Source of the DNA: Trematomus loennbergii
Lineage: Eukaryota; Chordata; Actinopteri; Perciformes; Nototheniidae
Assembly (NCBI GenBank): GCA_012861695.1
Contig: JAAOOA010000049.1
Coordinates: forward strand, 912,001-976,000
Length of the DNA stretch: 64,000 bases
Reading direction: 5' to 3'
Position numbers and translations under genes: made by a program. This document shows, piece by piece, positions 35,530-47,159 of the stretch; the first letter of the stretch is position 1, and every line of letters starts with the position of its first letter. The notes under the pieces were generated by a model that made no database searches, had not been told where the DNA came from, and worked only from the letters and a program-made list of their open reading frames with translations.

Positions 35530-38003
35530 GGTAGCTGAAGGACCTCCTGCATCAGATAAGTCTCTGCCAAAAACATACCAATTTAATGGATTTCATTTCA
35601 GGCTCAGTGGTAGAGAGGTTTGTGAGAGGTTTGTGTGCCCTGATGAACCTGGGGCTGTGAACCTTGTGTTCCTGATAGGGTTTCCCATGGCAAATTGGTC
35701 TCAGGCAAGGGGCCAGACTAAGATTGGTTCAAAAGACCTCATGAAAGACGACACAGGAAGTGAGGATACCCGGCCCGGAGGAAGCCCGGGGTCCCCTTCT
35801 GGAGCCAGGCCCAGAAGGAGGACTCGTCGGCGAGCGTCTGGTGGCCGGGCTTGCCACGGAGCCCAGCCGGGCACAGCCCGAAAAGGCAACGTGGGCAACA
35901 CCTCCGCTTCTCCGTCCCGCGGGCCCACCACCTACGGGAAACAGCGATGGGGTCGGGGGCACTGCCAGAAGGGTGGGAGTGAAAGCAGAGGGTCTCGACG
36001 GACCAGACCCGGGCGACAGAAGCTGGCTTTGGGGACGTGGAACGTCACCTCTCTGGGGGGGAAGGAGCCGGAGCTTGTGCAGGAGGTGGAGCGTTACCAG
36101 TTGGATCTGGTTGGGCTCACCTCTACGCACAGCGTCGGCTCTGGAACCTTACTTCTGGATAGGGTTGGACTCTATTCTTCTCCGGAGTTGCTAAAGGTGT
36201 GAGGCGCCGGGCGGGTGTGGGGATACTCACAAGCCCCCGGTTGGGTGCTTCGTTGTTGGAGTTTACCCCAGTGGACGAGAGGGTCGCCTCCCTACGCCTG
36301 CGGGTTATGGGGGGGAAAACTGTTGTGTGTGCTTATGCACCAAACAGCAGTTCAGAGTATACGGCCTTCTTGGAGACCCTGGAAAGAGTCCTGTATGGGG
36401 CTCCTGAAGGGGACTCTTTAATCTTGCTGGGAGACTTCAACGCACATGTGGGCAATGATGGAGACACTTGGAGGGGCGTGATTGGGAGGAACGGCCCCCT
36501 GATCTGAACCGGAGTGGTGGTTTGTTACTGGACTTCTGTGCTAGTCATGGATTGGCCATAACAAACACCATGTTCGAACATAAGGATGCTCATAAGTGTA
36601 CGTGGTACCAGAGCACCCTAGGCAAAGGTCCATGATCGATTTCGTTATCGTATCATCGGACCTGAGGCCGTATTTTGGACACTCGGGTAAAGAGAGGGGC
36701 GGAGTTGTCAACTGATCACCATCTGGTGGTGAGTTGGGTCGAGTGGCGGGGGAAGCCTCTGGACAGACCTGGTAAGCCCAAACGTGTAGTTCGGGTGAAC
36801 TGGGAACGTCTGGAGGAGGCCCAAGTTCAGGAGGCCTTCAACTCACACCTCCGGCGGAGCTTTTCGGGCATTCCTGTGGAGGTTGGGGACATTGAACCAG
36901 AGTGGGCGGTGTTCAAAGCCTCTATTGCCGAAGCCGCGGCGGGGAGCTGTGGTCTCAAGGTCTTAGGTGCCTCAAGGGGCGGTAACCCTCGAACCTCCTG
37001 GTGGACACCGGTGGTCAGGGAAGCCGTCGACTGAAGAAGGAGGCCTTCAGGGATTTGTTATCCCGGGGGACTCCCGAGGCAGTTGCAAGGTACCGACAGG
37101 CCGAAGGGCAGCAGCCTCAGCCGTGGCCGAGGCAAAGCAGCGGGTGTGGGAGAAGTTCGGAGAAGACATGGAAAAGGACTTTCGGGCGGCACCAAAGTTG
37201 TTCTGGAAAACTGTCCGACACCTCAGGAGGGGGAAGCAGGGAACCATCCAAGCTGTGTACAGTAAGGATGGGACGTTGTTGACCTCAACTGATGGAGTGT
37301 TAGGGCATTGGAAGGAACACTTTGAGGAACTCCTGAACCCGACAACTCCGCCCTCTATGTTAGAGGCAGAGCTGGAGTATGACGGGGGATCAACACCAAT
37401 CTCCCGGGGGGAGGTCACTGAGGTCGTCAAACAACTCCACAGTGGCAAAGCCCCGGGGGTGGATGAGATCCGCCCAGAAATGCTGAAGGCTCTGGGTGTT
37501 GAGGGACTGTCATGGTTGACACGTCTCATCAACGTTGCGTGGAAGTCGGAAACAGTACCGAAGGAGTGGCAGACCGGGGTGGTGGTTCCCCTTTTCAAAA
37601 AGGGGGATCAGAGGGTGTGTGCCAATTACAGAGGCATCACACTACTCAGCCTCCCCGGGAAAGTTTACTCTAAGGTACTCGAAAGGAGGGTCAGGCCGAT
37701 TGTCGAACCTCAGATTGAGGAGGAACAATGCGGATTCCGTCCTGGTCGTGGAACGACGGATCAGCTTTTTACTCTCGCAAGGATCCTGGAGGGGGCCTGG
37801 GAGTATGCTTATCCGGTCTACATGTGTTTTGTAGACTTGGAGAAGGCGTATGACAGAGTTCCCAGGGAGTTACTGTGGGAGGTGCTGCAGGAGTATGGGG
37901 TGAGGGGGTCTCTACTCAGGGCCATCCAATCTCTGTACTCCCAAAGCGAGAGCTGTGTCCGGTCCTCGGCAGTAAGTCGGGCCCATTTCCGGTGAGGGTT
38001 GGC
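35530..38003 (+). mobile_element. 3'-truncated APE/RT non-LTR retrotransposon (LINE), dead
   Basis: A LINE running from its 5' region through an apurinic endonuclease domain (GTWNVTSLGGKEPELV near 36030; [17 protein letters not shown] near 36425; STDHHLVVSW near 36715) into the reverse transcriptase. RT landmarks are KAPGVDEIRPEM near 37450, VPLFKKGDQ, QCGFRPGRGTTDQ, and motif A YMCFVDLEKAYDRVPR near 37815. Sequence stops matching near 38003, so the YxDD box, thumb and 3' end are absent. The reading frame is broken by stops or shifts near 36200, 36505 and 37032. Loss of a LINE 3' end is unusual because truncation is normally 5', so a later deletion is likely. The clade is uncertain. Confidence 0.9.
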
Positions 38004-38103
38004 CTCTGGGGGGGGGGGGGTTCCCTCTACACTATGTCCCTGTGTCTTTGTTATTAAAGACACTGCTGCTTCTAAAAGTGCTTCTTACAAATACAAGCTG
38101 CTT

Positions 38104-38780
38104 AGCAGGGTTGGGAGAGTCATATAGTTACCTGTCAAAAAGTGTAATTATTATCCTAATTATCCTCCTGATTACTTTCTGTTACTTTTGGATTACCTCA
38201 ATATCAAATGCAATGCAAATAAATACAAGAGATTAGAAATATCAATAAGATGCTTTTTACTTAAAGGTGGGGTAGGTAAATTTGAGAAACCGGCTCGAGA
38301 TACACTTTTTGTTATATTCCATGGAATGCTCTTAACATCCCGATAGCAATGAATATCTTAAGTGCTTTGACAAAAAATCCATAAAAAAATTCATCTGTGG
38401 AAGCCGTAGTACTGTAAAACCAATCCGGCCGGCCCGGCTAAAATAACTGGATGGCCTACCTGCCTGTCAGCCTTCCATCTGTGCACAAACTTATCTCGTG
38501 CCCTCATTGGTCATGTGCGCGTTCGTGTGTGTTGGAGGAGGGGCTCTGTAAGGAAGTGGCAGATTTTTTCCGGCTGTGTATTTTCAAATTCTAGCGATCT
38601 CGAGCTGGTTTCTCCAAATTACCTACCCCACCTTTAAGTGTATTAAGTGTGTGTTTTCTTTAAATGTAACAGTAATCTGATTACGTAATTTTGCATTAAA
38701 CTGTAAGAAATGACAGTTACCTTTGTTTTGTAACCTGTTAACGTAATCCTGTTACATGTAATCCGTTACTGTCCAAGCCT
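38104..38780. mobile_element. CAGGGTTGG-ended MITE interrupted by a family C copy
   Basis: The left end CAGGGTTGGGAGAGTCA and the right TACATGTAATCCGTTACTGT plus CCAAGCCTG form the ends of a TACATGTAACG-type element. Its two halves, 38104-38260 and 38638-38780, flank a TTAA insertion. No clear target duplication is seen. Confidence 0.75.
38261..38637 (-). mobile_element. Family C MITE, copy 3 (nested)
   Basis: A complete reverse-orientation copy with TTAA at 38261-38264 and 38634-38637, inserted in the preceding element. Confidence 0.93.
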
Positions 38781-39543
38781 GAGGTTATCTCAATTGCTCT
38801 ATTCGACACTGGACATTGTATGAATAGTTGCTCATGGTGGCTAACATTTACACTTGATATATTTGTATAAAAAAGTGCACATTAGCCAACAGTTTCATAT
38901 TTACACATTATATAGACACAGAGCAATATTATCATTCATTTCTATTCATGTTTGTGACCACGTGGTATTTTATCCACCAGCCCCTGCAAAAATATATGTT
39001 TTCTTTATCCGCAAAATTATTTGCTCTGTTTACCAGCTCCTCTCTGTCTGTCTGTTTGCTGCTCAGCAGGTAGTGCACAGCGGCTTTGTCAGAATCTTTT
39101 TTCAACGTAAGGGCAGCCAAATCCAAGGTAGTAAAGCTGTGGGAAGTAGAATCAAAGCGACAAACAAATGGATGCAAATGGGATGTAAACCAAAAAAGGG
39201 TTTTCAAAATAAAAAAATAATTGCTCCCCTCTCCTCTAGCCGACTCTTTCTTTCTGTCAGCTGACCCCTGTGACCATCACAATATTAATAATGTGACTAA
39301 TATCATTAAGAGTTTTAGAAAAGCAGCATTGTGTTACGGTTAGGGTTAGTCAGTCAGCTTTTTAATTCCACACAAAACTTGACTTTCATTTCCAGGAAGA
39401 ATTCATGCAATTGGCTAGTCACAAGGACCAAAGGTCTACTTCAAGTTGATCTGTATAATGAACACTGAGCATGCATGCCATATTTGTTTAGACACAAACA
39501 TTGATGTAGTGTTGGCAAAAGATTTCTTGTGACACATAAGCTC
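38781..39543. other. Mostly unique sequence
   Basis: A 136-codon open frame at 38854-39264 has no recognisable domain and low-complexity AT-rich composition, so it is not called as a gene. Confidence 0.35.
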
Positions 39544-40036
39544 TTAAAGAGGACATACGGTATTCTGCTCATTATCAGGTGTATATAGTATAGTCTCTAC
39601 TGGAACATGTCTCCATGCTTTAATGTTCAAAAAGCTTTATGTTTCTCATACTGTCTGTGCTGCAGCACCTCTTTTCACCCTCTGTCTGAAACCAGAGCCC
39701 AGTCTGCTCTGATTGGTTAGCTGGCTGGCTGTTGTGATTGGTCAACCGCTTACAGATTTGTCGGAAATGTCCCCCCCCTAAGCCTATCACGTACAATGTG
39801 TTGGAGTGCTGGCCAATAGAAGCGCACATGTTACATAGTGATGTCACTATGTTACAGAAGTAAACAAAGGAGTCCAATGGAGGCGTTTCAAGCAGGAGGG
39901 GGAGTGTGTGGGAGAGAAACTCCCTCTGGAGAGAAACAGGGATTGTAGCCTTTGCAGACCATTTACATGCACGAAAACCTTTAGAACACACTACAGGAGA
40001 GGGAAAACCCCAAAAAGCAAAATCGGGCCTCTTTAG
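39544..40036 (+). mobile_element. Family D MITE, copy 2
   Basis: It begins TTAAAGAGGACATACGGTAT and ends GGGCCTCTTTAG, so one TTAA is intact and the other mutated. The body matches 57614-57980 (TGTCTCCATGCTTTAATGTT and CCTCTGTCTGAAACCAGAGC). Confidence 0.85.
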
Positions 40037-41211
40037 TACCCCAACCATATTTGATATAATCATTGGAAGCCTGAACATACCCTAAGCCTCTTATGAATGA
40101 ATTAAAGCAGCTCTGTGTCACATTTGACTCACTCCTCCTATGTTATTTTGAATGAATGGGCGAAACACTTCCGACAGAATGCTTGCGTTGGAATTAGCGC
40201 GTCACATACAATCTATAGACACACACACTCCTCCTCCTGTGTCCAGGTGGAGTGTGTCTATGTGGGTTTGATGGGAACAGCAACGTGCCCTGACCTGCAG
40301 CTCAGCCCATCTGACCGCCAAGCCTTCAAACAGATCCCAACACGTCCTGCAGCCAGCCCACCATGCTCAACATGACTCACTCCCCCCCCACACACTGCAC
40401 ATTGTTCAGTCCTTCACATGGCGGTGGATCACATACACAACATTAAAGCATTCGACTTTGAAAGCTGGTTTTAAGGAGCCTTTCAAGCTGAGAGGTAAAT
40501 ACTTTTCAGGTTTATACAATCTGTATGTGGGTGGGTGTCTGTGAGTGATGGCGGAAGGCGGAGGAGGGCAAACAAAGGAACTTTAGAGAGGAGAGGTGAG
40601 GTGATTCTGAGGTGGGTGGAACATGCCGGCAGCTGTCATGCTCCAGTGTGCGTAGACTGCAGTTTTGTCACTGCAAATTCATGTCTTGAAAGGCTTTGGG
40701 AGATTCATAGGATGTTTTATTCCAACATTTGAAATCCGTTAATTCAAAAGTTTCTGTTTTATTCTTCCCTCCCTCTCTTTTATTTGTCTTTGCTTCTGCC
40801 TTCAGGTGTCTTTTCTCACAGCTGTTTGAATTATTTAATATGTGTGACGTGTTCTACATAGAAATAAAGTAACAATAATGGTATCTGAGGTAAAGTGAAA
40901 TTGAGGAAGCCCTAAGGGGGCCTGCGGTGACCCTTAGTGACCCCTTATATCTACACACAACAAACCACGATGCAATCTGTACACTAATGTAGCTCCATAT
41001 TCTGTATATATATGGAGCTACATTTGTGTATCTATAAGGAGCTGTTATTGACTGCAATTTCTCCACCTGTCATGTGGTGGTCATATGAGCCTCATTGATT
41101 ACATACAGTCTATTACGCAACATACTGTATGTATACAACATTGGTTTACTGTGTAGGACCTTAAGGGAAACTCCACATGAAAAATGTAGTGTGTGTAAGT
41201 GTTTGTGAATG

Positions 41212-41242
<31 letters not shown>

Positions 41243-41684
41243 TTGTCAAACTGAATCATTAGGTCACAGAGCCACTACAGCTGACATACTGTAATTCAAT
41301 GTTTTGCTGCTTTAGGCTGCAGTCTCTCTATTGGCCACTAGGAGCTGAGTCCATGTGGTAGGAACAAAGTATTTTTTAATGAATATTTTCGTGCTTATTA
41401 TTTTTGAATACAATCCGTATAGATTGCATGCAGGAAAGAGTTCTAACATGAAATGAAGGTCCCTCATCTTGAAGTCAACCTTTTTAAAACGTGTGGTTAG
41501 ACGCCTGCAACTAATTATGTGGTGGACACAAGATGAAGAGTTTTGAGTGTCCGAAGCTTCTATGTGTCACAAATACTGTGGTTGCTTACAGAACACCTAC
41601 AAAAGGTAATCACGCCGACACGTCCATCTTTAGCTTAGTGGTGTCGATGCACAGCCATCGACCCGTATGTAGTTTGTTTATAGC
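40037..41684. other. Mostly unique sequence with a short GT run
   Basis: A GT microsatellite with TTT interruptions lies at 41211-41245. No gene, RNA gene or transposon ends are seen. A small inverted repeat TATATATGGAGCTACAT occurs near 40985-41025. Confidence 0.4.
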
Positions 41685-41955
41685 TAGGGGTGTAACGGTA
41701 TCCGTATTCGTACCGTACCGTCACGGTTCGGTACATGCAGTCACACGACGAATACGCCTTTTTTTTACGAGTGGGAGAAAAGTCTGTCATTCAGGGCAGT
41801 ATCCATTACACTATATATAATCCAGGGGGCGGTATTGCACCTAAAAGCTGTTTACCAGCCGCCCTTAAACAACAAATGAAGAAGAAGAAAACACAACAAA
41901 ACGAACAAAATAAAAGAAGAAGAAATGTTAGTATTGTGAGTTCAGATAACACAGA

Positions 41956-42347
41956 GGGTGTTTCTCAATGTCGAGGAGGCTTGCTTGGTAGCACATGTCT
42001 TCCGAGTCACTTCCTTCAGAAGCGAGGCAAGAATCCTTCCTGGCATTCGGAAAACGAAGAGTGGAACAGGCGAGCAAGTGTGCAGGTGTGCGTCATATGA
42101 GAGGCCCCGCCTTACATTTTCCGTCACAGATTTGGGGAAATTGGTCCGTGCGCAAAGCATTGTGGGGATTTTAAGACCGCGGAGTCTACACATGTGCAGC
42201 CTCAAAATGTATCGCGACGAAGCACGCCGGCCTCGGTAGAATTCCAAGTATGCTGGACATTGGAACAGTCCTTCGGCGGGACTCGATGACGTAGTATGCT
42301 TGAAATAGTGGCTCTGGAGTAGCCTTCCTCGACATTGAGAAACACCC
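41956..42347. mobile_element. Nested MITE with GGGTGTTTCTCAATG ends
   Basis: The ends GGGTGTTTCTCAATGTCGAG and its exact complement bound 392 bases. The site without it can be read directly from the sister hAT copy (complement near 50750): the host sequence is continuous there. The flank suggests a 2- or 3-base duplication (CA, or AGA/ACA). The superfamily is not assigned. Confidence 0.93.
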
Positions 42348-42388
42348 ACAGGAGCTAGAAGACCCACCTGCTTCTTTTAAATCAGCTG

Positions 42389-42728
42389 TGTAGGAACATT
42401 TCAGGTTCCCTGTGTACTACAACAACGATGGAGAGCGAGTGGAGGATCGGACGAGGACGGTGTGTTGGCGTTGTTCGACAGCGGTGCGGTATGCTAATGG
42501 TAACACACGCCAAACATGCTAAATCATATCAGAAGACATAGCCCAGATTTGGCAATCACCGGAGCCCGGCAAAAGACAACAGCAGTTTAACAGCTTATCC
42601 CCGCTGCTTTTAAGAAGCCAATAGACAGAGCCGAGAGACCAAAAGAAGTAACGGAAGCTTTTGGCATATATATTTCAACGGCTATGCTGCGCCCTTATGC
42701 AATAGTAGAGGACCCCGGCTTTTATTGA
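42389..42728 (+). pseudogene. BED-finger hAT transposase N-terminal fragment
   Basis: One frame reads EHFRFPVYYNNDGERVED and TVCWRCSTAVRYANGNT, a BED zinc finger first half. After a one-base shift another frame reads MLNHIRRH (the His ligands), then LIPAAFKKPIDRAERPK, TEAFGIYISTAMLRPYAIVE and DPGFY before TGA. That is the ZBED1/hAT linker region. A TAA interrupts it near 42588. The catalytic RNase H-like domain is absent. Confidence 0.8.
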
Positions 42729-43096
42729 TTGTGATTTAAACACTTTCTTATTATTTATTTTGTAATATTTTCAAGACATTCTTTTTAGTTTTACAGCTTA
42801 TTGAACCTTTTTTGTTTGACATCAGCCATTATAGATAATATGGCCATCTGAGTGTGTGTGGTACTATTTGTGGTTTGTTTTTAACTGTCTAATTAAGTTA
42901 ATTATTCAAAATGTTAAAGTTCCTTATTTTTAAACTGAAACTTGCACTACTGTTCAAAATAAATAAAAACAAACCTGGAATTATACATTTGGGACTTTTT
43001 TTTGCTTTTTCTTGTTGTACCGAACCCGTACTGAACCATGACCCCCAAACCGAGGTACGTACCAAACCGTGAATTCTGTGAACCGTTACACCCCTA

Positions 43097-43531
43097 TTTA
43101 TAGCTGAACGTAGCTATTTACATCTGGCGATTGCATGTACTCTTCAAAAATCAGAAAGTGGTGTCAATATGTTGAGATTATCCTGCAATATACCGAAATC
43201 TAATGGGGGAATCCCTTTGCTTTTTGTCGAGCGAGCACTTGCGATGCTAACTTAGTGGTCTGCGTACAAAAATACGTCATCACTGTACCACCTTATTGGT
43301 ATAAAATATTTTAAATGTTCTTCCAATGACAACATTGCAGCAGCATAAAGGAATTTCATTTTATGTTATGTGATCAGTATAAAGTAAAGCGGAAAAAGAC
43401 AGATCAGTGGTTTTATCTGTGGCGCTGCAAAGAAAACCAGATAATTTCCCGTTGAACAGCACAGGACACACTGCATTTAGATTTCCACAGTTACTCCTGC
43501 AAAGAACCATGTTCCTCTATAGTTACTGGGG
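43097..43531. other. Unrecognised sequence
   Basis: No gene or repeat is recognised between the hAT element and the LINE tail. Confidence 0.4.
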
Positions 43532-45330
43532 ATCAAATCAAATCAAATCAAGTTTTATTTAGATAGCACATTTATAAACGATTTTTGGTCGAGCCAAAGT
43601 GCTGTACAAATAATAAAAATACCCTACAGTAAAGACATTTTACAGCTAATACAACAGCACAGTTTGTTCAGAATATCAGTATGAGAGAAAACGACACCCT
43701 CTGTCCTTAGACCCTCACATCGTACAAGGAAAAACCTCCGGAGAAAAACCCACAGTTTAAAGGGAAACAATGGGAGAAACCTCGGGGAGAGCAACAGAGG
43801 AGGGATCCCTCTCCCAGGACGGACAGACGTGCAATAGATGCCGTGTGTAAATCGAAGAGATAATACGTTTTACAGCGTAGGTAGACCGAATGTTAGGAAA
43901 TGCATGTGTCTATAATAAGAAGATGAATCCACGAGGATGTCAACAACAATCCTGTGAGAGCCATCAGGGAAGCAGCATGACGAGAGCCAGGCAGGACCGC
44001 AGAGACAGGCCCAGCCACGACCCGAAGTCCACGACTTAATCCAGAACTCAGGATAGAGGATCCAGGGCACAGGACCACAGCAAGAGGATCAGCCTCGACT
44101 CCGGATCCCGGCGTCGATATAGACACAAAAGAAGAAAAATTTGGCTGGGTTAATCGGAACATGAGAATACACAGACACAGACAGACAGAAGGAAGAACAA
44201 GCACTCCCTTAGGATAGGTTGAGGGAAAAGGGTAGCAAGTAAGAGAGTAAGAAACAGAGGTGGAGAGGCACACGCAGGGAACAAAGTCCCTACTGGAGCC
44301 TTAGTTGGAAATTGGTGAGAGATAGGGAGGTACGCTGTGTCTACGAATCGTAACACTCCCCGGCCTGCCTAAGCCACTCTGCAAACCTGTTTCCCTCTAA
44401 TAAAACCTTGAGAGGTTAGAGAGGGAAAAGGTTTTGGATAAAGAGGATAGAAAGTATCGATTACAGGAGTAGGAGTACGAGAAGTAGAGAGAGACAAGAT
44501 TTAGAAGAATGAGTAGTAGTAATAACCTTATTTTTCAATATACGATCCAAGTTTTTAGGATTTAAGTGAAAGAGCAAGGACCCAAATATAGGTGAAGAGG
44601 CACAGCGTATCTACGTCAATGCAGTCTTATTAGATTATTATATCAGCTATAAGCTTTATCAAAAAGGAAGGTCATAAGAGTACCAATAAAACGAATAGGC
44701 TATCGGCCGACCGAACACAAACTGGAAGCCGAATTCCACAAAAGTGGAGCTTGATAAGAGAAGGCTAGAAGGCCAGAGAGAAGAAGTGAGTTTTAAGTGT
44801 TGATTAAAAAAACCCTAGGGTCTGGGCCGACCTCACATGGAGGGGCAAAGTATTCCAGAGCCTGGGGCCCGCTGCTACGAATGCTCGGTGCCCTCGGGTT
44901 TTAAGCCTAGTCTTGGGCACTATCAACAGCAGCTGGTCGGCCGACCTTAAGGCTCTGGCTGGGGTGTAGCGCTGGAGCAGTTCGGCTATATAGGCCGGAG
45001 CCAGCCCATTTAGGGCTTTGAAAACAAATAAAAGGAGTTTAAAATCTATTCTGAACCGAACTGGAAGCCAGTGCAGTGAGGCCAGAATTGGGGTGATGTG
45101 GTCACGCTTTTTATGGCCAGTGAGAAGACGTGCAGCTGCGTTTTGGACTAGCTGCAGACGTCTAATTGAGGCCTGGTCCATACCCACATACAGAGCGTTG
45201 CAGTAATCCAGTCTCGAGGTAACAAAGGCGTTAATAACCCTTTCTAGGTCTTTAGGATAGCGACCTATGGCTAAAAAAATGGCTGTCCTCTCCCTGCTTT
45301 TAATTGAAAATGCTTGAAAAAACAAACAAA
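43532..45330 (-). mobile_element. 5'-truncated L2/CR1-like LINE
   Basis: On the minus strand an RT C-terminal coding part (44804-45320) is followed by a 1.2-kb 3' region. It ends in a pentamer tail (ATTTG)n, seen on the plus strand as AAATCAAATCAAATCAAG at 43535. AAAGTGCTGTACAAATAA in the plus strand near 43598 is a common pre-tail motif of this type. 5' truncation is the usual outcome of LINE insertion. Confidence 0.85.
44804..45320 (-). pseudogene. LINE ORF2 C-terminal fragment
   Basis: A continuous frame encodes VTSRLDYCNALYVG, LQLVQNAAARLLTG, ITPILASLHWLPVRFRID, FKALNGLAPAYIAEL, and FVAAGPRLWNTLPLHVRSA, the classic C-terminal blocks of L2/CR1-like reverse transcriptases. The frame is intact over about 170 residues, but the endonuclease and most RT motifs are missing. 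Confidence 0.9.
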
Positions 45331-45771
45331 TGTGTTCATATAACCTAAGGTCACTGATAAAATACCATCCAAAAATGTTGACCCCCTGTATCATGTCTGT
45401 TTTCACTTCCTGTCTCTGTTTTCCCTCCTGTTTGAGGTTATTCTTCACATGGTGCCCTCCCCAGCTGTGTCTTGTCCCTGTGATTAGTCTTGCATGTATT
45501 TAAGTTCTGTTTTTCTTTTAGTAGTTGTCAGATCCTTGTTCTGTTTCATGTTTGTTGGAGAGTTTTCTTACTATTGTTTTGACTCGCCCTGCTTTGCCCA
45601 TTTGCCTGGAACTGAAGGTATTTTGTTAAAACCTTTGTCCTGCATTTGGGTCCATCCTGCTCTGCTCTCAACCTTGACGAATACCTTAAGGGGTTAAACA
45701 AAAATTAGACATTGTTATCTGAACATAAACGGCAAACATATTTAATATCTCTCTTTCTCTCTCTGCTGTAG

Positions 45772-46272
45772 GGGTAGCAGCTTGGCCTGTCAGGGATTAT
45801 GTTGGGAACCGGAGGGCTAAACCATCTTCTTGAGTGACGCCATTCATCATAAACTGCCCTTCGCATTGAATTTGAGGATCTGGTCAGGCAATCTATTGTG
45901 GAATGTGAAGAAGACTTAAACCGTGACAACATTTTGGATTGGATTTTAGGATTTTTCCCGCTTCAGATCAATCTAGACTGACCCAGTCACTTTCCTTAAA
46001 CATTTTCCACTACTACTGAACTTTGACAAGAGGAAGTTCTCAGACTGTCTTCGTGGTGTGAGGTCAGCAACAACACATCTGTCCAAACTGTGGACGTGTC
46101 TGTAAGCAATCAGCAGTGATGGAGTCTGTGGCAGCCCGGATGGCCATGGACACCGACTCGCCCAACCTGTCCCTGAGGTCCAGGACTACCGTGACCACGG
46201 ACGGAGATTCTTATGTGAGCACTTCCAGCCTTCCCTGCAGCCACTTCCTGTCCGCCAATGTCATCAATGTTG
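45772..46272 (+). other. Exon with 5' untranslated region of a plus-strand gene
   Basis: A strong acceptor (pyrimidine tract TCTCTCTTTCTCTCTCTGC then TGTAG) ends at 45771, and a consensus donor TTG/GTAAGTG follows 46272. The first 347 bases contain stops in all frames and act as untranslated leader. Coding starts at 46119. Confidence 0.6.
46119..46272 (+). CDS. Putative first coding exon; plch2-like gene suggested by synteny
   Basis: ATG at 46119 opens 51 codons (MESVAARMAMDTDSPNLSLR, then a Ser/Thr-rich stretch, ending LSANVINV) plus one base before the GTAAGT donor, so it leaves phase 1. The peptide looks like a disordered N-terminus with no domain of its own. In PLC-eta proteins the PH domain begins with a VERCM-type motif, and a phase-1 junction after VINV would suit a following codon completed to Val. 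PEX10-PLCH2 neighbourhood in vertebrates supports the idea. I do not see the PH or catalytic exons in this window, so the function is inference only. Confidence 0.45.
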
Positions 46273-46778
46273 GTAAGTGTTGCTTCTGTGAGAAAGCCGT
46301 GCGTGGTGATGAGTGCTTGTGTTGTTGATGAAAAGTGACAAAGTGCTGGAAGTGTGAGGATGTTTCGCTGAGTTTCCTCTGCTGGCTTGTGCTGTGTCAT
46401 GCTGTTTAACTTCATGCTTGTTGTTGGTTGGCTCAAAACGAGTTGGGGTTCAGCATGCCTTGATTTCAAAGGGGAAATCATTTGAAAATGTGATTATCTT
46501 ATTGATGAACACAGGACAGACTTTAGAAAAGGCTTATGAAGGTCTGACGGTAGTCAGGTAGTACAGATGTCTGCTGGAGGCAGCAAGGTGCAGGAAGAGC
46601 TGATTGTGTTTAAGAAAGGTGGACCAGGTAATGATAAGATGATAGAAACACATGCATCTTGGATGGATTGGAAAATGTGCTTATGTACAAAAAGATATTG
46701 TGTTAATGTGGAAGACACATTTGCCCTTTTCCATTGAAGCGGTTCCAGGGCATGGAGACATGCCATCCCATGTTCTCC

Positions 46779-47159
46779 TTAAAGGTAGGGTAGGTAATTC
46801 ACTTCAGAAACACTTTTTGTTATATTCCATGGAATGCTCTTAACATCCCGATAGCAATGAATAAATTAAATGCTTTGACAATAAATATATACAAATATTT
46901 CATCTGTGGAAGCCGTAGCGCTGTAAAAAGCAATTATCTGCCTCGGCCCGCGGCAGATAATTGGATGGCCTACCTGCCTGTCAGCCTTCCATCTCGTGCA
47001 CAAACTTATCTCGTGCCCTCATTGGTCATGCGCGCGTTCGTGTGTGTTGGAGGAGGGGCTCTGTAAGGAAGTCTGAAAGAAGGGGCAGATTTTTTTCGGT
47101 TGTTTACTTTCAAATTCTAGCTTACTCGAGCTGGTTTCTCCATTCTTACCTACCTTTAA
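46779..47159 (-). mobile_element. Family C MITE, copy 4
   Basis: It runs from TTAAAGGTAGGGTAGGTAAT to TTACCTACCTTTAA with TTAA at both sides. The centre is more diverged than in other copies (CGGCCCGCGGCAGATAATTG). Confidence 0.9.

Larger units (their letters stand above)
41685..43096 (+). mobile_element. ZBED-type hAT element, copy 1, carrying a nested MITE
   Basis: It is bounded by TAGGGGTGTAACGGTATCCG and the complement of TAGGGGTGTAACGGTTCAC, with exact 8-bp duplication TTTATAGC (41677-41684 and 43097-43104). Removing the 392-base insert gives 1,020 bases, close to the 1,030 of the copy at 50001. The interior keeps a fragment of a BED-finger transposase. Confidence 0.96.

Noticed and set aside
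39620..40078. A 152-codon frame with a similar peptide ([19 protein letters not shown]) at 57614-57958
   Set aside because: The resemblance comes from two copies of the family D MITE; ends and TTAA flanks explain it, and the third copy at 5679 is broken.
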